Positions 1-7,934 of a stretch of 64,000 nucleotides of DNA are shown piece after piece. The DNA lies in contig NZ_JAMTCS010000012.1 of NCBI RefSeq assembly GCF_024171955.1, positions 124,001 to 188,000 of the forward strand, written 5' to 3'. Source of the DNA: Promicromonospora thailandica (GTDB lineage: Bacteria > Actinomycetota > Actinomycetes > Actinomycetales > Cellulomonadaceae). The notes under the pieces are model-generated. The model ran no database searches. It was not told the origin of the DNA and worked only from the letters and a program-made list of their open reading frames with translations. The translations under genes and the position numbers were made by a program. Positions within the stretch are counted from its first letter, which is position 1; the number at the start of each line of letters is the position of its first letter.

Positions 1-227
1 CCCTCGGGCTGCCCGTGGTCGGCGAGGTCGCCGCCGTGGTCGCCGTGATCGCGTTCACCGCCGCCCTGGTCATGCTCATGGCTCGCATCGCCCTGGGACC
101 CATGCCCGCCGAGGTAGGTCCCGCCGCCCCCTCGGGCGCCGTCGCGGTGCCCCAGATCGGTAGCGGAAGCCCTGCTACCGGTAGCGGCGCCGCTACCGCC
201 GAAAACGGCGTGATTCCGCCGAAGTAG
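1..227 (+). CDS. C-terminal part of a membrane protein of the integrated element (5' end outside window)
   Basis: The reading frame is open from the window edge to the TAG at 225-227, so the start lies upstream. The visible part begins with a hydrophobic stretch (LPVVGEVAAVVAVIAFTAAL then VMLMARIAL) that looks like a membrane segment, followed by a low-complexity tail rich in Gly, Ser, Ala and Pro. The tail is encoded by DNA carrying the GGTAGCG repeats, so its sequence may be dictated by the repeats rather than by protein function. It lies upstream of the element's primase, a place where actinomycete integrative elements often carry small transfer or membrane proteins. I do not recognise the family. 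Confidence 0.5.
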   Translation, partial: LGLPVVGEVAAVVAVIAFTAALVMLMARIALGPMPAEVGPAAPSGAVAVPQIGSGSPATGSGAATAENGVIPPK

Positions 228-307
228 CGGGGTAGCGCCCCCTGACGGCGCACCCCAAAACCCCTCCACACGCACCGCCAAGGGCACGGCGGGCCGCTAC
301 CGCTACC
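158..307. repeat. Iteron-like cluster of GGTAGCG motifs
   Basis: The 7-mer GGTAGCG or its complement occurs at 159-165, 180-186, 191-197, 231-237, 295-301 and 301-307. GCTACCGGTAGC at 174-185 is a perfect 12-bp palindrome and 224-230 is a near copy. The cluster straddles the end of the upstream gene and the leader of the primase. Repeats placed next to a replication gene suggest initiator-binding iterons or an operator. That role is inferred from position only. Confidence 0.6.
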
Positions 308-379
308 CGCCGTGCCCCTACCCCACCCATGCCAAAAACAGGCCGCGCACGTGGCCACCACCGGAGAGGAACGCCCGAG

Positions 380-1351
380 ATGAGCACAGCAACGCGCTGG
401 ACCAGCACGCACGCGGGCAGCACGACCGCCGAACGGCGCCGTGGCGTCCTGCTGGCTACAGCCCTGGAGTATGCGAACCGGGGCTGGCACGTCTTCCCCC
501 TGACCCCGGGCGGCAAGCGCCCCGCGACGCCGCGTCACGCCGTCACCGACTGCGACGGGTCGGACCCGTGGTGCCGGAACGGGCACACGGGGTGGGAGCA
601 GCGCGCCACCACCGACACCACTCGGATCACCCGGGCGTGGACCGCCCAAGCGTACGGCGTCGGCATCGCGTGCGGTCCCTCGGGGCTGCTGGTGATCGAC
701 ACCGACACCCCCAAGCCCGGTAGCACGGTCTCGACGTCGGGTGAGGGCACGCTGGCCGCCCTCGCCGCCGACCACGGCGGCGCCGAGGGGCTGCCTGCCA
801 CGTGGACCGTGACCACGCCCTCGGGCGGTGTGCACCGGTACTACAGCACCGGCCACCTGACCACGACCCTCGGGAACACGGCCGGTCGTCTCGGCGCCCT
901 GATCGACACCCGGGGCATGGGCGGGTACGTGGTCGCACCGCCGACCGTGACCGACGCCGGGCGGTACGAGGTGACGGCCGACGCCGAGGCCGCCCCGCTG
1001 CCCGCCTGGCTGGTCCAGCACCTGACCACGCGCCCAGCCGCACCGACCCGCGTTCACGAGCTGCGCCCCGTGACGCACCACTCCGCCTACCTGCGAGCCG
1101 TGCTCGCCAAGGAGGCACAGCACGTCCGCGAGGCCACCGAGGGCGGCCGGAACCACGGCCTGTTCGCCGCCGCGTGCTGCCTCGGAGAACTGATCGCGGG
1201 CGGCTCGCTGACCGAGTCCGAGGCCGCCGGGGTGCTGCTGGACGCGTGCGCCGGCCACATCGCCAACGGCGCGTTCACCGAGGCCGAGGCGTGGCAGACG
1301 ATCCGCTCTGGCTTCCGTCGCGGGGCCGCCAAGCCCCGCACCGCCGCATGA
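380..1351 (+). CDS. Bifunctional DNA primase/polymerase (Prim-Pol) of the integrated element
   Basis: A 323-residue protein with the archaeo-eukaryotic primase fold found in plasmid and integrative-element primases. It probably makes primers for autonomous replication of the element. Visible motifs are the N-terminal GWHVFPLTPGGKRP block, the metal-binding D107-T-D109 in LLVIDTDTP, SGGVHRYY with H152, and the glycine-rich GALIDTRGMGGYVVAPP block. The C-terminal third (GRNHGLFAAACCLGELI) matches the small helical domain that follows Prim-Pol domains. The start at 380 is chosen over an in-frame ATG at 329 because a purine-rich ribosome site lies at 363-370. Next downstream are the small Cys/His protein and the P-loop ATPase, forming a replication operon. 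Confidence 0.92.
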   Translation: MSTATRWTSTHAGSTTAERRRGVLLATALEYANRGWHVFPLTPGGKRPATPRHAVTDCDGSDPWCRNGHTGWEQRATTDTTRITRAWTAQAYGVGIACGPSGLLVIDTDTPKPGSTVSTSGEGTLAALAADHGGAEGLPATWTVTTPSGGVHRYYSTGHLTTTLGNTAGRLGALIDTRGMGGYVVAPPTVTDAGRYEVTADAEAAPLPAWLVQHLTTRPAAPTRVHELRPVTHHSAYLRAVLAKEAQHVREATEGGRNHGLFAAACCLGELIAGGSLTESEAAGVLLDACAGHIANGAFTEAEAWQTIRSGFRRGAAKPRTAA

Positions 1352-1389
1352 GCCACCACCACCCGACCACCACCGAGGGAGAGGCCGTC

Positions 1390-1638
1390 ATGGACACCAA
1401 CCTCACCAGCACCGACTACGGGACCGCATGGAAGTGCGACGCGGTCAACGGCCCGCACATCTGCCACCTGACCACCGGACACCCGGGCGACCACGTGTGC
1501 GCCGGATGCCACGACCTGTGGAACCGAGGCCCGTGGGACGACGAGGTCGAGCCGTGGGACGACAACCCGTGGCAGGGCTCCACGTGCCTCGACGACCTGA
1601 ACGACCACCTGCGCGCCGACGAGGAGGCGAATCGATGA
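1390..1638 (+). CDS. Small Cys/His-rich protein, possible zinc-binding factor of the element
   Basis: An 82-residue protein with the pattern CDAVNGPHICHLTTGHPGDH followed by VCAGCHDLW. Its clustered Cys and His resemble a small zinc-ribbon or knuckle. The rest is very acidic and Trp-rich (WDDEVEPWDDNPWQG). The ATG at 1390 follows a good ribosome site (GAGGGAGAG, 1375-1383). An alternative in-frame ATG at 1348 overlaps the primase stop as ATGA. Its own stop overlaps the ATPase start, so the three genes are translationally coupled. I recognise no named function; a DNA-binding or replication accessory role is a guess from context. Confidence 0.7.
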   Translation: MDTNLTSTDYGTAWKCDAVNGPHICHLTTGHPGDHVCAGCHDLWNRGPWDDEVEPWDDNPWQGSTCLDDLNDHLRADEEANR

Positions 1639-2909
1639 CCGCCACCACCCCCGACACCTACGCGGGTGACCTCGACGTCGAGTCGGTGTTCTGGGAGGCC
1701 CGACCGGAACTCGCCGCCGTGCGCCAGACCGCGCGTGCTGCCCTGGCCTCTCCCTGGGCCGTCCTGGGCTGCGTGCTGGCCCGTGTGGCGCTCTCCGTGC
1801 CGCCCTCGGTCGTCATCCCGCCCCTGGGCAACGACCGCTCCGCCGTGGCGTCACTGAACGTGTTCGTGGGCTTGGTCGGACCGTCTGGCGTCGGCAAGGG
1901 TGTCGCGACCCGCGCCGCCGAGGACTTCCTCGACATTCAGCCCGGGGCCGGTCGCCTGATCGTCGAGGTGCCCCTCGGGTCCGGTGAGGGCATCTCCCAC
2001 ATGTTTATCCACACCGACAGCGAGGGCGAGGAGACCCCCGCTATCCACTCCGTGTGGTTCGACGTCCCGGAGATTGACACCCTCACCGCGCTCATCGGTC
2101 GCAAGGCATCGACCCTGGCGTCTGAGGTCCGCAAGATGTTCTCGGGGGAGGGACTGGGCTTCCAGAACTCCGACCCGACCCGCCGCAAGATCGTGCCCAG
2201 CCACTCCTACCGGGCCGCCATCGTGGCGGGTGTCCAGCCGAGCAAGGCTGGACCACTGCTCGACGACGCGGCGGGCGGTACGCCTCAGCGGTTCCTGTGG
2301 CTGCCCGCCACCGACCCCGGCGCGCCGGACGTCGCACCTGACGCCCCCGCGCCGCTGGCCTGGTCCAGCCCCGTGCTGGCCACCGAGCACCGCCGCACGC
2401 CGCTGAACGTGGCCGCGTCGATCAAGACCGTTCTGCGGGCCGAACGGCTCGCGCGGCTGCGCGAGGAACTGACCGACGACAACGGCCAACAGTCCCTTGT
2501 GCGACTGAAGGTCGCCGCCCTGCTCGCGCTGCTCTCCCGGCGCCTCGACGTCACCGAGAGTGACTGGCAGCTCGCGGACTACATCATGGGCGTCTCCGAC
2601 CGCACCCGGACGCGGATGTACGACGCGCTACGCGCCGACGCCGCCAAGGCCGCCCGCGACCGGGCCGAGGCCCGCGCCGCGTTCGACGAGCACCAGGACG
2701 ACGCCGCCGTACACCGCACCGCCGACAAGATCCTCGCCCGGCTCTCCACCGACCCGACCCCGGCAAGCGTGGTCCGGTCCGCCCTGGGCAAGAACCTCCG
2801 CGAGTACATCGAGGCCGCCGTAGACAGCCTCATCCGTCGCGGCCTGGTCGAGCGCCTCGACGACGAATACCAGGGCCGCCCCCGCGTCCTGCTCCGCTTG
2901 CGGGCCTGA
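1635..2909 (+). CDS. P-loop ATPase of the replication module (DUF3987-like, helicase or loader)
   Basis: A 424-residue protein with a Walker A motif GPSGVGKG at residues 82-89, followed by HSVWFDVPEIDTLTALIG as the likely Walker B and sensor region. Proteins of this type sit beside Prim-Pol primases in phages and integrative elements and probably act as replicative helicase or ATPase. The C-terminal part (DKILARLSTDPTPASVVRSA) looks like a winged helix. The ATG at 1635 overlaps the stop of the preceding gene and has a GGAGG site at 1623-1627. The exact biochemical role is not shown by sequence. Confidence 0.8.
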   Translation: MTATTPDTYAGDLDVESVFWEARPELAAVRQTARAALASPWAVLGCVLARVALSVPPSVVIPPLGNDRSAVASLNVFVGLVGPSGVGKGVATRAAEDFLDIQPGAGRLIVEVPLGSGEGISHMFIHTDSEGEETPAIHSVWFDVPEIDTLTALIGRKASTLASEVRKMFSGEGLGFQNSDPTRRKIVPSHSYRAAIVAGVQPSKAGPLLDDAAGGTPQRFLWLPATDPGAPDVAPDAPAPLAWSSPVLATEHRRTPLNVAASIKTVLRAERLARLREELTDDNGQQSLVRLKVAALLALLSRRLDVTESDWQLADYIMGVSDRTRTRMYDALRADAAKAARDRAEARAAFDEHQDDAAVHRTADKILARLSTDPTPASVVRSALGKNLREYIEAAVDSLIRRGLVERLDDEYQGRPRVLLRLRA

Positions 2910-2913
2910 CGCT

Positions 2914-3033
2914 CAGCCCTGGCATGTGCCAGGGCTGCCAGGGCTGGAAATGCCATGACTGAAACACCAGGTCAGAGGCCAAAAACCAGCCCTGGCACGT
3001 CAGCCCTGGCAGCCCTGGCACATGCCAGGGCTG
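2914..3033. repeat. Seven-copy inverted/direct repeat cluster (CAGCCCTGGCA)
   Basis: The 11-mer CAGCCCTGGCA or its complement occurs exactly at 2914-2924, 2927-2937, 2936-2946, 2987-2997, 3001-3011, 3010-3020 and 3023-3033. Outer pairs form perfect hairpins at 2914-2937 and 3010-3033, each with a 2-bp spacer. The cluster fills the gap between the replication ATPase and the excisionase gene. It could be the replication origin, an excisionase-binding array or an operator for xis-int. Confidence 0.85.
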
Positions 3034-3089
3034 AGCCCCCGCCGACCACGACCCACCACACCCGCTCAACACACCAGGGAGACCCCGTC

Positions 3090-3320
3090 ATGGCCACCGC
3101 GACACCGCCGGTCTACACCGCGACTGAGCCCACGATCACCGCCGTCGTGCCCCTGCTGTACCGCGTCGAGGAAGCCGCCGAAGCGCTCCGGCTCTCCCGC
3201 TCGCAGGTCTACGAACTGATCCGCTCCGGTGCCCTGCGCACCGTCAAGATCGGTGGCCGCCGCCGCGTGCCGGTCACCGCCTGCACCGAGTACGTCAACA
3301 CCCTGGAGGTAGCCGCATGA
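3090..3320 (+). CDS. xis: Excisionase-like helix-turn-helix protein
   Basis: A 76-residue protein with a MerR/excisionase-type HTH_17 domain: YRVEEAAEALRLSRSQVYEL, then IRSGALRTVKIGGRRRVP. This family includes excisionases that bend DNA at attachment sites and regulators of element replication. The ATG at 3090 has an AGGGAG ribosome site at 3076-3081. The TGA overlaps the integrase ATG as ATGA, the coupled xis-int order typical of pSAM2-like elements. It lies just downstream of the 11-mer repeat cluster, which may be its binding region. Confidence 0.85.
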   Translation: MATATPPVYTATEPTITAVVPLLYRVEEAAEALRLSRSQVYELIRSGALRTVKIGGRRRVPVTACTEYVNTLEVAA

Positions 3321-4534
3321 CCGAGGAAACGACGAAGCCGCGCCGCTCGCGCGGAGAGCGAAGCGTCTGGTTCGACGAGAGCCGCAACAGGTGGATCGCA
3401 GAGGCCACGGTCGGCTACAGCGGGTCCGGAAAGCGGATCCGGCGTAAGGGCTCTGGGACCAGCAAGTCCGCCGCCCTCGCGGCCCTCAAAGAGCGGATCG
3501 ACGACTACAAGAAGGGCCTTGGCCCCAACGCCGAGAAGTACACCGTGGCTAACGCCATCTCCGACTGGCTGGAGTACGGCCACGGCGACGTGGACGTGGA
3601 CACGTTCAAGCGACACGACTACCTCTCCCAGCACGTCGTCAAGGCCCTCGGGGCTCGCAAACTGCGAGACCTTAGGACGCGAGAGGTCGAGGCGTTCCTC
3701 AAGACTCTCGCGCCGACCCACGCGACCCGGACGATCCGCGACATCAAGTGGTGCCTCAACATCGCTGTCAGGCGAGCGATGGCGCGGGACCTGATCGACC
3801 GGAACGTGGTCGATCTGGCCGAGGTGCCGCGCGGCCTGCCCGGGCGCCCCTCCAAGTCGCTCACGAAGGAACAGGCGATAGGCGTAGTGACGCTCACCAA
3901 GGCGCACTGGATCTACCCGTACATCGTCGTGTCACTGCTCACCGGCGTGCGCACCGAGGAAACGCGCGCCCTGCTCTGGGAGGACGTGGACCTGGACAGC
4001 ACGCCCGCGACCATCACTGTCCTCCGTTCGGTGCGGAAGACTGGCGACACCAAGACACAGAAGTCCCGCCGGGGCCTCGCGATCGGCGAACTAGTGGTGG
4101 ACGTGCTCCGGAGGCACCGAGACGCACAGGAACGACTGCGTGCCGACGCTGGCGCGGCCTGGACAGAGACCGGCCTGGTGTTCACCACGAAGGCGGGTAC
4201 CGGCCTCGACGCCGCCAATGTCCGCCGGGCTCTGCGTAGCGCGCTACGGCTGGTCCCCGGCATCGTCCCCGGCGATTGGGCGCCGCGCGAACTGCGGCAC
4301 TCGTTCACCTCGATCATGTCGGAAGAGAAGGTGCCCCTGGAAGAGATCGCCCGCGTGCTCGGGCACTCCGGAACGGCGGTCACGGAGAAGGTCTACCGTC
4401 ACGAGCTGCGGCCTGTGATCGAGACCGGCGCGACCGTCATGGATCGAGTCTTCACGGTCCAAGACGTCGGCCCGGGCTGGCACATGCAACCGCTGTTCGG
4501 GGTGCAGGACGCCGAGGGGCCGAAGGGTGCCTAG
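3317..4534 (+). CDS. int: Tyrosine site-specific integrase
   Basis: A 405-residue phage-type tyrosine recombinase expected to integrate and excise the element at tRNA-Pro. An N-terminal arm-binding AP2-like domain (SVWFDESRNRWIAEATVGY) is followed by a core-binding helical domain from about residue 75 and a catalytic domain from about 185. Catalytic residues seen are R212 (TGVRTEE), R327 (ELRHSF), H350 (LGHSG) and nucleophile Y360 (KVYRH). The usual first His of box II (H-x-x-R) is Arg here (R324). The gene ends about 100 bp from the tRNA 3' end, as expected of an integrase next to its own att site. Its GC content is visibly lower than that of the chromosomal genes. Confidence 0.95.
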   Translation: MTEETTKPRRSRGERSVWFDESRNRWIAEATVGYSGSGKRIRRKGSGTSKSAALAALKERIDDYKKGLGPNAEKYTVANAISDWLEYGHGDVDVDTFKRHDYLSQHVVKALGARKLRDLRTREVEAFLKTLAPTHATRTIRDIKWCLNIAVRRAMARDLIDRNVVDLAEVPRGLPGRPSKSLTKEQAIGVVTLTKAHWIYPYIVVSLLTGVRTEETRALLWEDVDLDSTPATITVLRSVRKTGDTKTQKSRRGLAIGELVVDVLRRHRDAQERLRADAGAAWTETGLVFTTKAGTGLDAANVRRALRSALRLVPGIVPGDWAPRELRHSFTSIMSEEKVPLEEIARVLGHSGTAVTEKVYRHELRPVIETGATVMDRVFTVQDVGPGWHMQPLFGVQDAEGPKGA

Positions 4535-4587
4535 TCCCTCAGTTAGTCCCCCGGCGGCCTGACGGCGGCAAACTCTAGAGAAATGAG

Positions 4588-4630
4588 AAGGCCCTCTGTG
4601 CCAGCGTTTATGCTGGTCAGAGGGCCTTTT
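4588..4630. terminator. Strong hairpin terminator between int and tRNA-Pro
   Basis: AAGGCCCTCTG (4588-4598) pairs with CAGAGGGCCTT (4618-4628), with an inner CCAGC/GCTGG stem around a TTTAT loop and T residues at 4627-4630. It can end int transcription on the plus strand. It also lies just past the 3' end of the tRNA on the minus strand, so it may act in both directions. Confidence 0.85.
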
Positions 4631-4633
4631 CCA

Positions 4634-4710
<77 letters not shown>

Positions 4711-4842
4711 ATGGAGCTCACCGCACGTCAGGCACGAAGCCCTTCCGCGGAAGCCTGCTCAGAATAGCCGACGCATGGCCCGGAACGGAAACCGAATGCG
4801 GGGTGGGTCCCGTCACTCCCGTCCCGGGCCTGCTCGGAGGGG

Positions 4843-5310
4843 TTACGCGAGCTCGACGACGAGCTCCACCTCGACCGGCGCGTCCAGTGGGAGGACGGCC
4901 ACGCCGACGGCGGAACGTGCGTGCAGGCCGGCGTCGCCGAAGATCTCACCGAGCACCGTCGAGGCGCCGTTGATCACGCCGGGCTGCCCGGTGAAGGCCG
5001 GGTCGCTCGCGACGAAGCCCACCACCTTGACGATCCGAGAGACGGCGTCGAGCGACCCGGTGACCGACCGGACGGCGGCCAGCGCGTTGAGGGCGCAGAT
5101 GCGGGCGTAGCCCGCGGCGTCGTCCGGCGAGACCAGGCCCTCGCCCTCGCCCACCTTGCCGGTGGCGGCCAGGGTGCCGGCCGTGAAGGGGAGCTGGCCG
5201 GAGGTGTAGACGTAGCGGCCCGTCTGCACGGCCGGGACGTAGGCCGCGACCGGTGCCGCGACCTCGGGAAGCGTGATGCCCAGCTCGGCGAGGCGCTGCT
5301 CGTGGCTCAT
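4843..5310 (-). CDS. RidA-family (YjgF/YER057c) protein
   Basis: A 155-residue RidA-fold protein. Canonical RidA hydrolyses reactive enamine/imine intermediates made by PLP enzymes; this longer variety is less well defined. Visible family features are YVYTSGQLPFTAG near residue 35 and the C-terminal GLHARSAVGVAVLPLDAPVE stretch. The latter retains the Arg aligned with the substrate-binding Arg of RidA, followed by the Glu-rich end. Its ATG overlaps the stop of the upstream DUF4177 gene as ATGA, so the two are translationally coupled. The element's tRNA lies 130 bp away in the direction of transcription. Confidence 0.9.
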   Translation of the reverse strand: MSHEQRLAELGITLPEVAAPVAAYVPAVQTGRYVYTSGQLPFTAGTLAATGKVGEGEGLVSPDDAAGYARICALNALAAVRSVTGSLDAVSRIVKVVGFVASDPAFTGQPGVINGASTVLGEIFGDAGLHARSAVGVAVLPLDAPVEVELVVELA

Positions 5311-5474
5311 GCGTCACCGCCCGTGGGGCGCTTCAGGTAGGCGACCAGCCCGGTGCCGTCGGGGCCGGGGACCACCTGCACGAGCTCCCAGCCGTCCGAG
5401 CCCCACTGGTCGAGGATCGCCTTGGTGTTGTGAATGAGGAGGGGGATCGTCGCGTACTCCCACTTCGTTGCCAT
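5307..5474 (-). CDS. DUF4177-type small protein
   Basis: A 55-residue protein with the DUF4177 signature KWEYATIPLLIHNTKAILDQ followed by GSDGWELVQVV. Function is unknown. The start at 5474 is taken because the domain begins there, although the frame remains open further upstream to 5768. The gene is coupled to the RidA gene by an ATGA overlap and is divergent from the penicillin-binding protein gene, with about 110 bp between them for both promoters. Confidence 0.85.
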   Translation of the reverse strand: MATKWEYATIPLLIHNTKAILDQWGSDGWELVQVVPGPDGTGLVAYLKRPTGGDA

Positions 5475-5583
5475 GCAGGCGATGCTAGCCCGCTCGCGCC
5501 TCGTGCGATTCCGCACGAGACCTGCACACTGGCGGACGTCGGTTTCGGGGTGCTCCGTCCTGGACACCCCGTAATCTGGGCCC

Positions 5584-7929
5584 ATGGCCATGGCTAACCC
5601 TCGCGAGCCGCGCCGGATCACTCGGACCATCCCAGCGGCCCAGCTCATCGGACTCCTCCTCGCTTTCGTCCTCACCGCCGGTGCCGGCGGCGTCATCGCG
5701 GCCGGTCTGGTGATCCCGCTGGCGTCCGGTGTGGACACGGCGGTGGACACCGGTGTCGAGGTGTTCAACGAGGTGCCGGACGAGCTGGTCCCCGGACCGC
5801 TGTCCGAGCAGTCGGTGATCTACGCGAGCGACAACAAGACGAAGCTGGCCACGTTCTACGCGCAGAACCGCATCGTGGTGCCGCTCGACAAGGTCGCGGA
5901 CACCATGAAGCACGCGGTCATCGCGATCGAGGACGAGCGGTTCTACGCGCACGGTGGCGTCGACCCCGAGGGCATCTCGCGCGCCGCCGTCAAGAACTTC
6001 GGTGGCGGCGACATGCAGGGCGCCTCGACCCTCACGCAGCAGTACGTGAAGAACGTGCTCATCGAGGAGGCCGTGCGGAGCGACGACACCTTCGGTGCCC
6101 TCGAGGCAGCCGAGAGCTCGCTCACGCGCAAGCTCCGCGAGGCGAAGCTGGCCATCGCGCTCGAGAAGGAGATGTCCAAGGACGAGATCCTGCAGGGCTA
6201 CCTGAACATCGCGCAGTTCGGCCGCTCCGTGTACGGCGTCGAGACGGCCGCCAGGTACTACTTCAACAAGTCGTCGAGCAAGCTGTCGGTCGTCGAGGCG
6301 GCCACCATCGCGGGCATCACGAAGTCGCCGAGCGCCTTCGACCCGGTCGCCAACCCCGAGGAGGCCGAGGTCCGGCGCAACCTCGTGATCGGCAAGATGT
6401 GGCAGCTCGGCTACATCACGACCGCCGAGCGGGACGAGGCGATGGCGACGAAGCTCGCGGACACGCTGAACGTGCAGCCGCTCGAGGTCGGGTGCGACGC
6501 GGCCAAGGGCGCAGCCTTCTTCTGCGACTACGTCATCAAGGAGGTCATGGCGAGCCCCGAGTTCGGGAAGACTCGTGACGACCGCTACGACCTGCTCTAC
6601 CGCGGTGGCCTGCGGATCGTGACGACGCTCGACATGAAGATGCAGCGCGCCGCCGAGAAGACCGTGGCCGAGGGTGTGCCCAGCGACAACCCCTACGGCC
6701 TGGAGGCCGCGGTGACGTCGGTGGTCCCGGGCACCGGCGAGATCCGGGCGATGGCCCAGAACCGGCCGTACGACGCGACGTCGAACCCCGCGGCGGGCAC
6801 GACGGCGCAGAACTACTCGGCCGACTACAACCACGGCAACTCGCGTGGTTTCCAGGTGGGGTCGAACTTCAAGCCGTACGTGCTGGCCGAGTGGCTGCGC
6901 AGCGGGCACCAGCTCTACGACTCGGTGAGTGCCGGCTCCTACGCGCCGTACGAGACCGAGTTCACGGCCAACGGATGCGTGCATGCCTTCACTCACCAGC
7001 CGTGGCCGGTGCGCAACGTCGAAGGGTCCACGTCGGGGAACGTCAGTGTGCTCCAGGGCACGTTCCAGTCGCTGAACACGGTCTACGCGCGCATGTCGCA
7101 GCAGATCGACCTCTGCAACCTCCAGAAGACCGCATGGGACGTCGGCTTCCGTCCGATGACCTCGGCCATGACCTACGAGGCCGAGCGCACGTTCCGGACG
7201 ATCGACGAGCCGCAGCAGAAGGACATCGACGTGGTCGCCTCGATGACGCTCGGCACCCAGGCGTCGACGCCGCTCAACCAGGCGGCGGCCTACGCGACCT
7301 TCGCCTCGGGCGGCACCTACTGCGAGCCCGTCGCGATCCTCGAGGTCAAGGATCACGAGGGCAAGAAGATGAAGGTGCCCGGGGCGAACTGCAAGCAGAC
7401 CCTCGAGCCCAACGTCGCGAACACCGTGGCCTTCGCGATGACCAAGGTCTTCAGCACGAGCCCATGGGGCACGGCCTGGTCGATCGCCCCCGGCCTGGCC
7501 GACGGCCGCCCGGTGGCTGGCAAGACCGGCACCACGAACGGCGCGACGCAGAGCTGGTTCACCGGGTACACACCGGAGCTGTCCACATCGGTCTGGGTCG
7601 GCGAGGCCAGCGGTGAGACCAACCACATGAACGTCATCCTTCCGTCCACCGGTTGGTACAACGCATCGCCCAAGGTCGGGCCATTGTTCGGCGGTACCGC
7701 TGCGGCTCCGACCTGGCGCCGCTACATGGACCAGGCCATGGTCGGCCTGCCAGAGACCGCGTTCCCTGCTCCCGACCCGAACCTCGTGGGCAAGAAGCCG
7801 GCCCCGCCGAAGGTCGAGAAGCCGGACAGCGGCGACAACGACGGCGGCGGCGACTCGGGCGATGGCGGCGGCGAGGGCGGCGGCCCGGGCGGCGGCGGCC
7901 CGGGCGGCGGCCGTGGCGGGGACGACTGA
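5584..7929 (+). CDS. Bifunctional class A penicillin-binding protein (PonA-like)
   Basis: A 781-residue membrane-anchored enzyme that polymerises (GT51 glycosyltransferase) and cross-links (transpeptidase) peptidoglycan. One membrane helix lies at about residues 20-45. The glycosyltransferase shows IEDERFYAHGG (catalytic E116), GASTLTQQYVKN and KDEILQGYLN. The transpeptidase shows the active-site motif SNFK (S427, K430), SLNT and KTG (647-649). The C-terminus is a Gly/Asp/Pro-rich low-complexity tail that is probably unstructured. A second in-frame ATG at 5590 is an equally possible start. A metallophosphoesterase gene follows after 5 bp. Confidence 0.95.
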   Translation: MAMANPREPRRITRTIPAAQLIGLLLAFVLTAGAGGVIAAGLVIPLASGVDTAVDTGVEVFNEVPDELVPGPLSEQSVIYASDNKTKLATFYAQNRIVVPLDKVADTMKHAVIAIEDERFYAHGGVDPEGISRAAVKNFGGGDMQGASTLTQQYVKNVLIEEAVRSDDTFGALEAAESSLTRKLREAKLAIALEKEMSKDEILQGYLNIAQFGRSVYGVETAARYYFNKSSSKLSVVEAATIAGITKSPSAFDPVANPEEAEVRRNLVIGKMWQLGYITTAERDEAMATKLADTLNVQPLEVGCDAAKGAAFFCDYVIKEVMASPEFGKTRDDRYDLLYRGGLRIVTTLDMKMQRAAEKTVAEGVPSDNPYGLEAAVTSVVPGTGEIRAMAQNRPYDATSNPAAGTTAQNYSADYNHGNSRGFQVGSNFKPYVLAEWLRSGHQLYDSVSAGSYAPYETEFTANGCVHAFTHQPWPVRNVEGSTSGNVSVLQGTFQSLNTVYARMSQQIDLCNLQKTAWDVGFRPMTSAMTYEAERTFRTIDEPQQKDIDVVASMTLGTQASTPLNQAAAYATFASGGTYCEPVAILEVKDHEGKKMKVPGANCKQTLEPNVANTVAFAMTKVFSTSPWGTAWSIAPGLADGRPVAGKTGTTNGATQSWFTGYTPELSTSVWVGEASGETNHMNVILPSTGWYNASPKVGPLFGGTAAAPTWRRYMDQAMVGLPETAFPAPDPNLVGKKPAPPKVEKPDSGDNDGGGDSGDGGGEGGGPGGGGPGGGRGGDD

Positions 7930-7934
7930 TCCGG

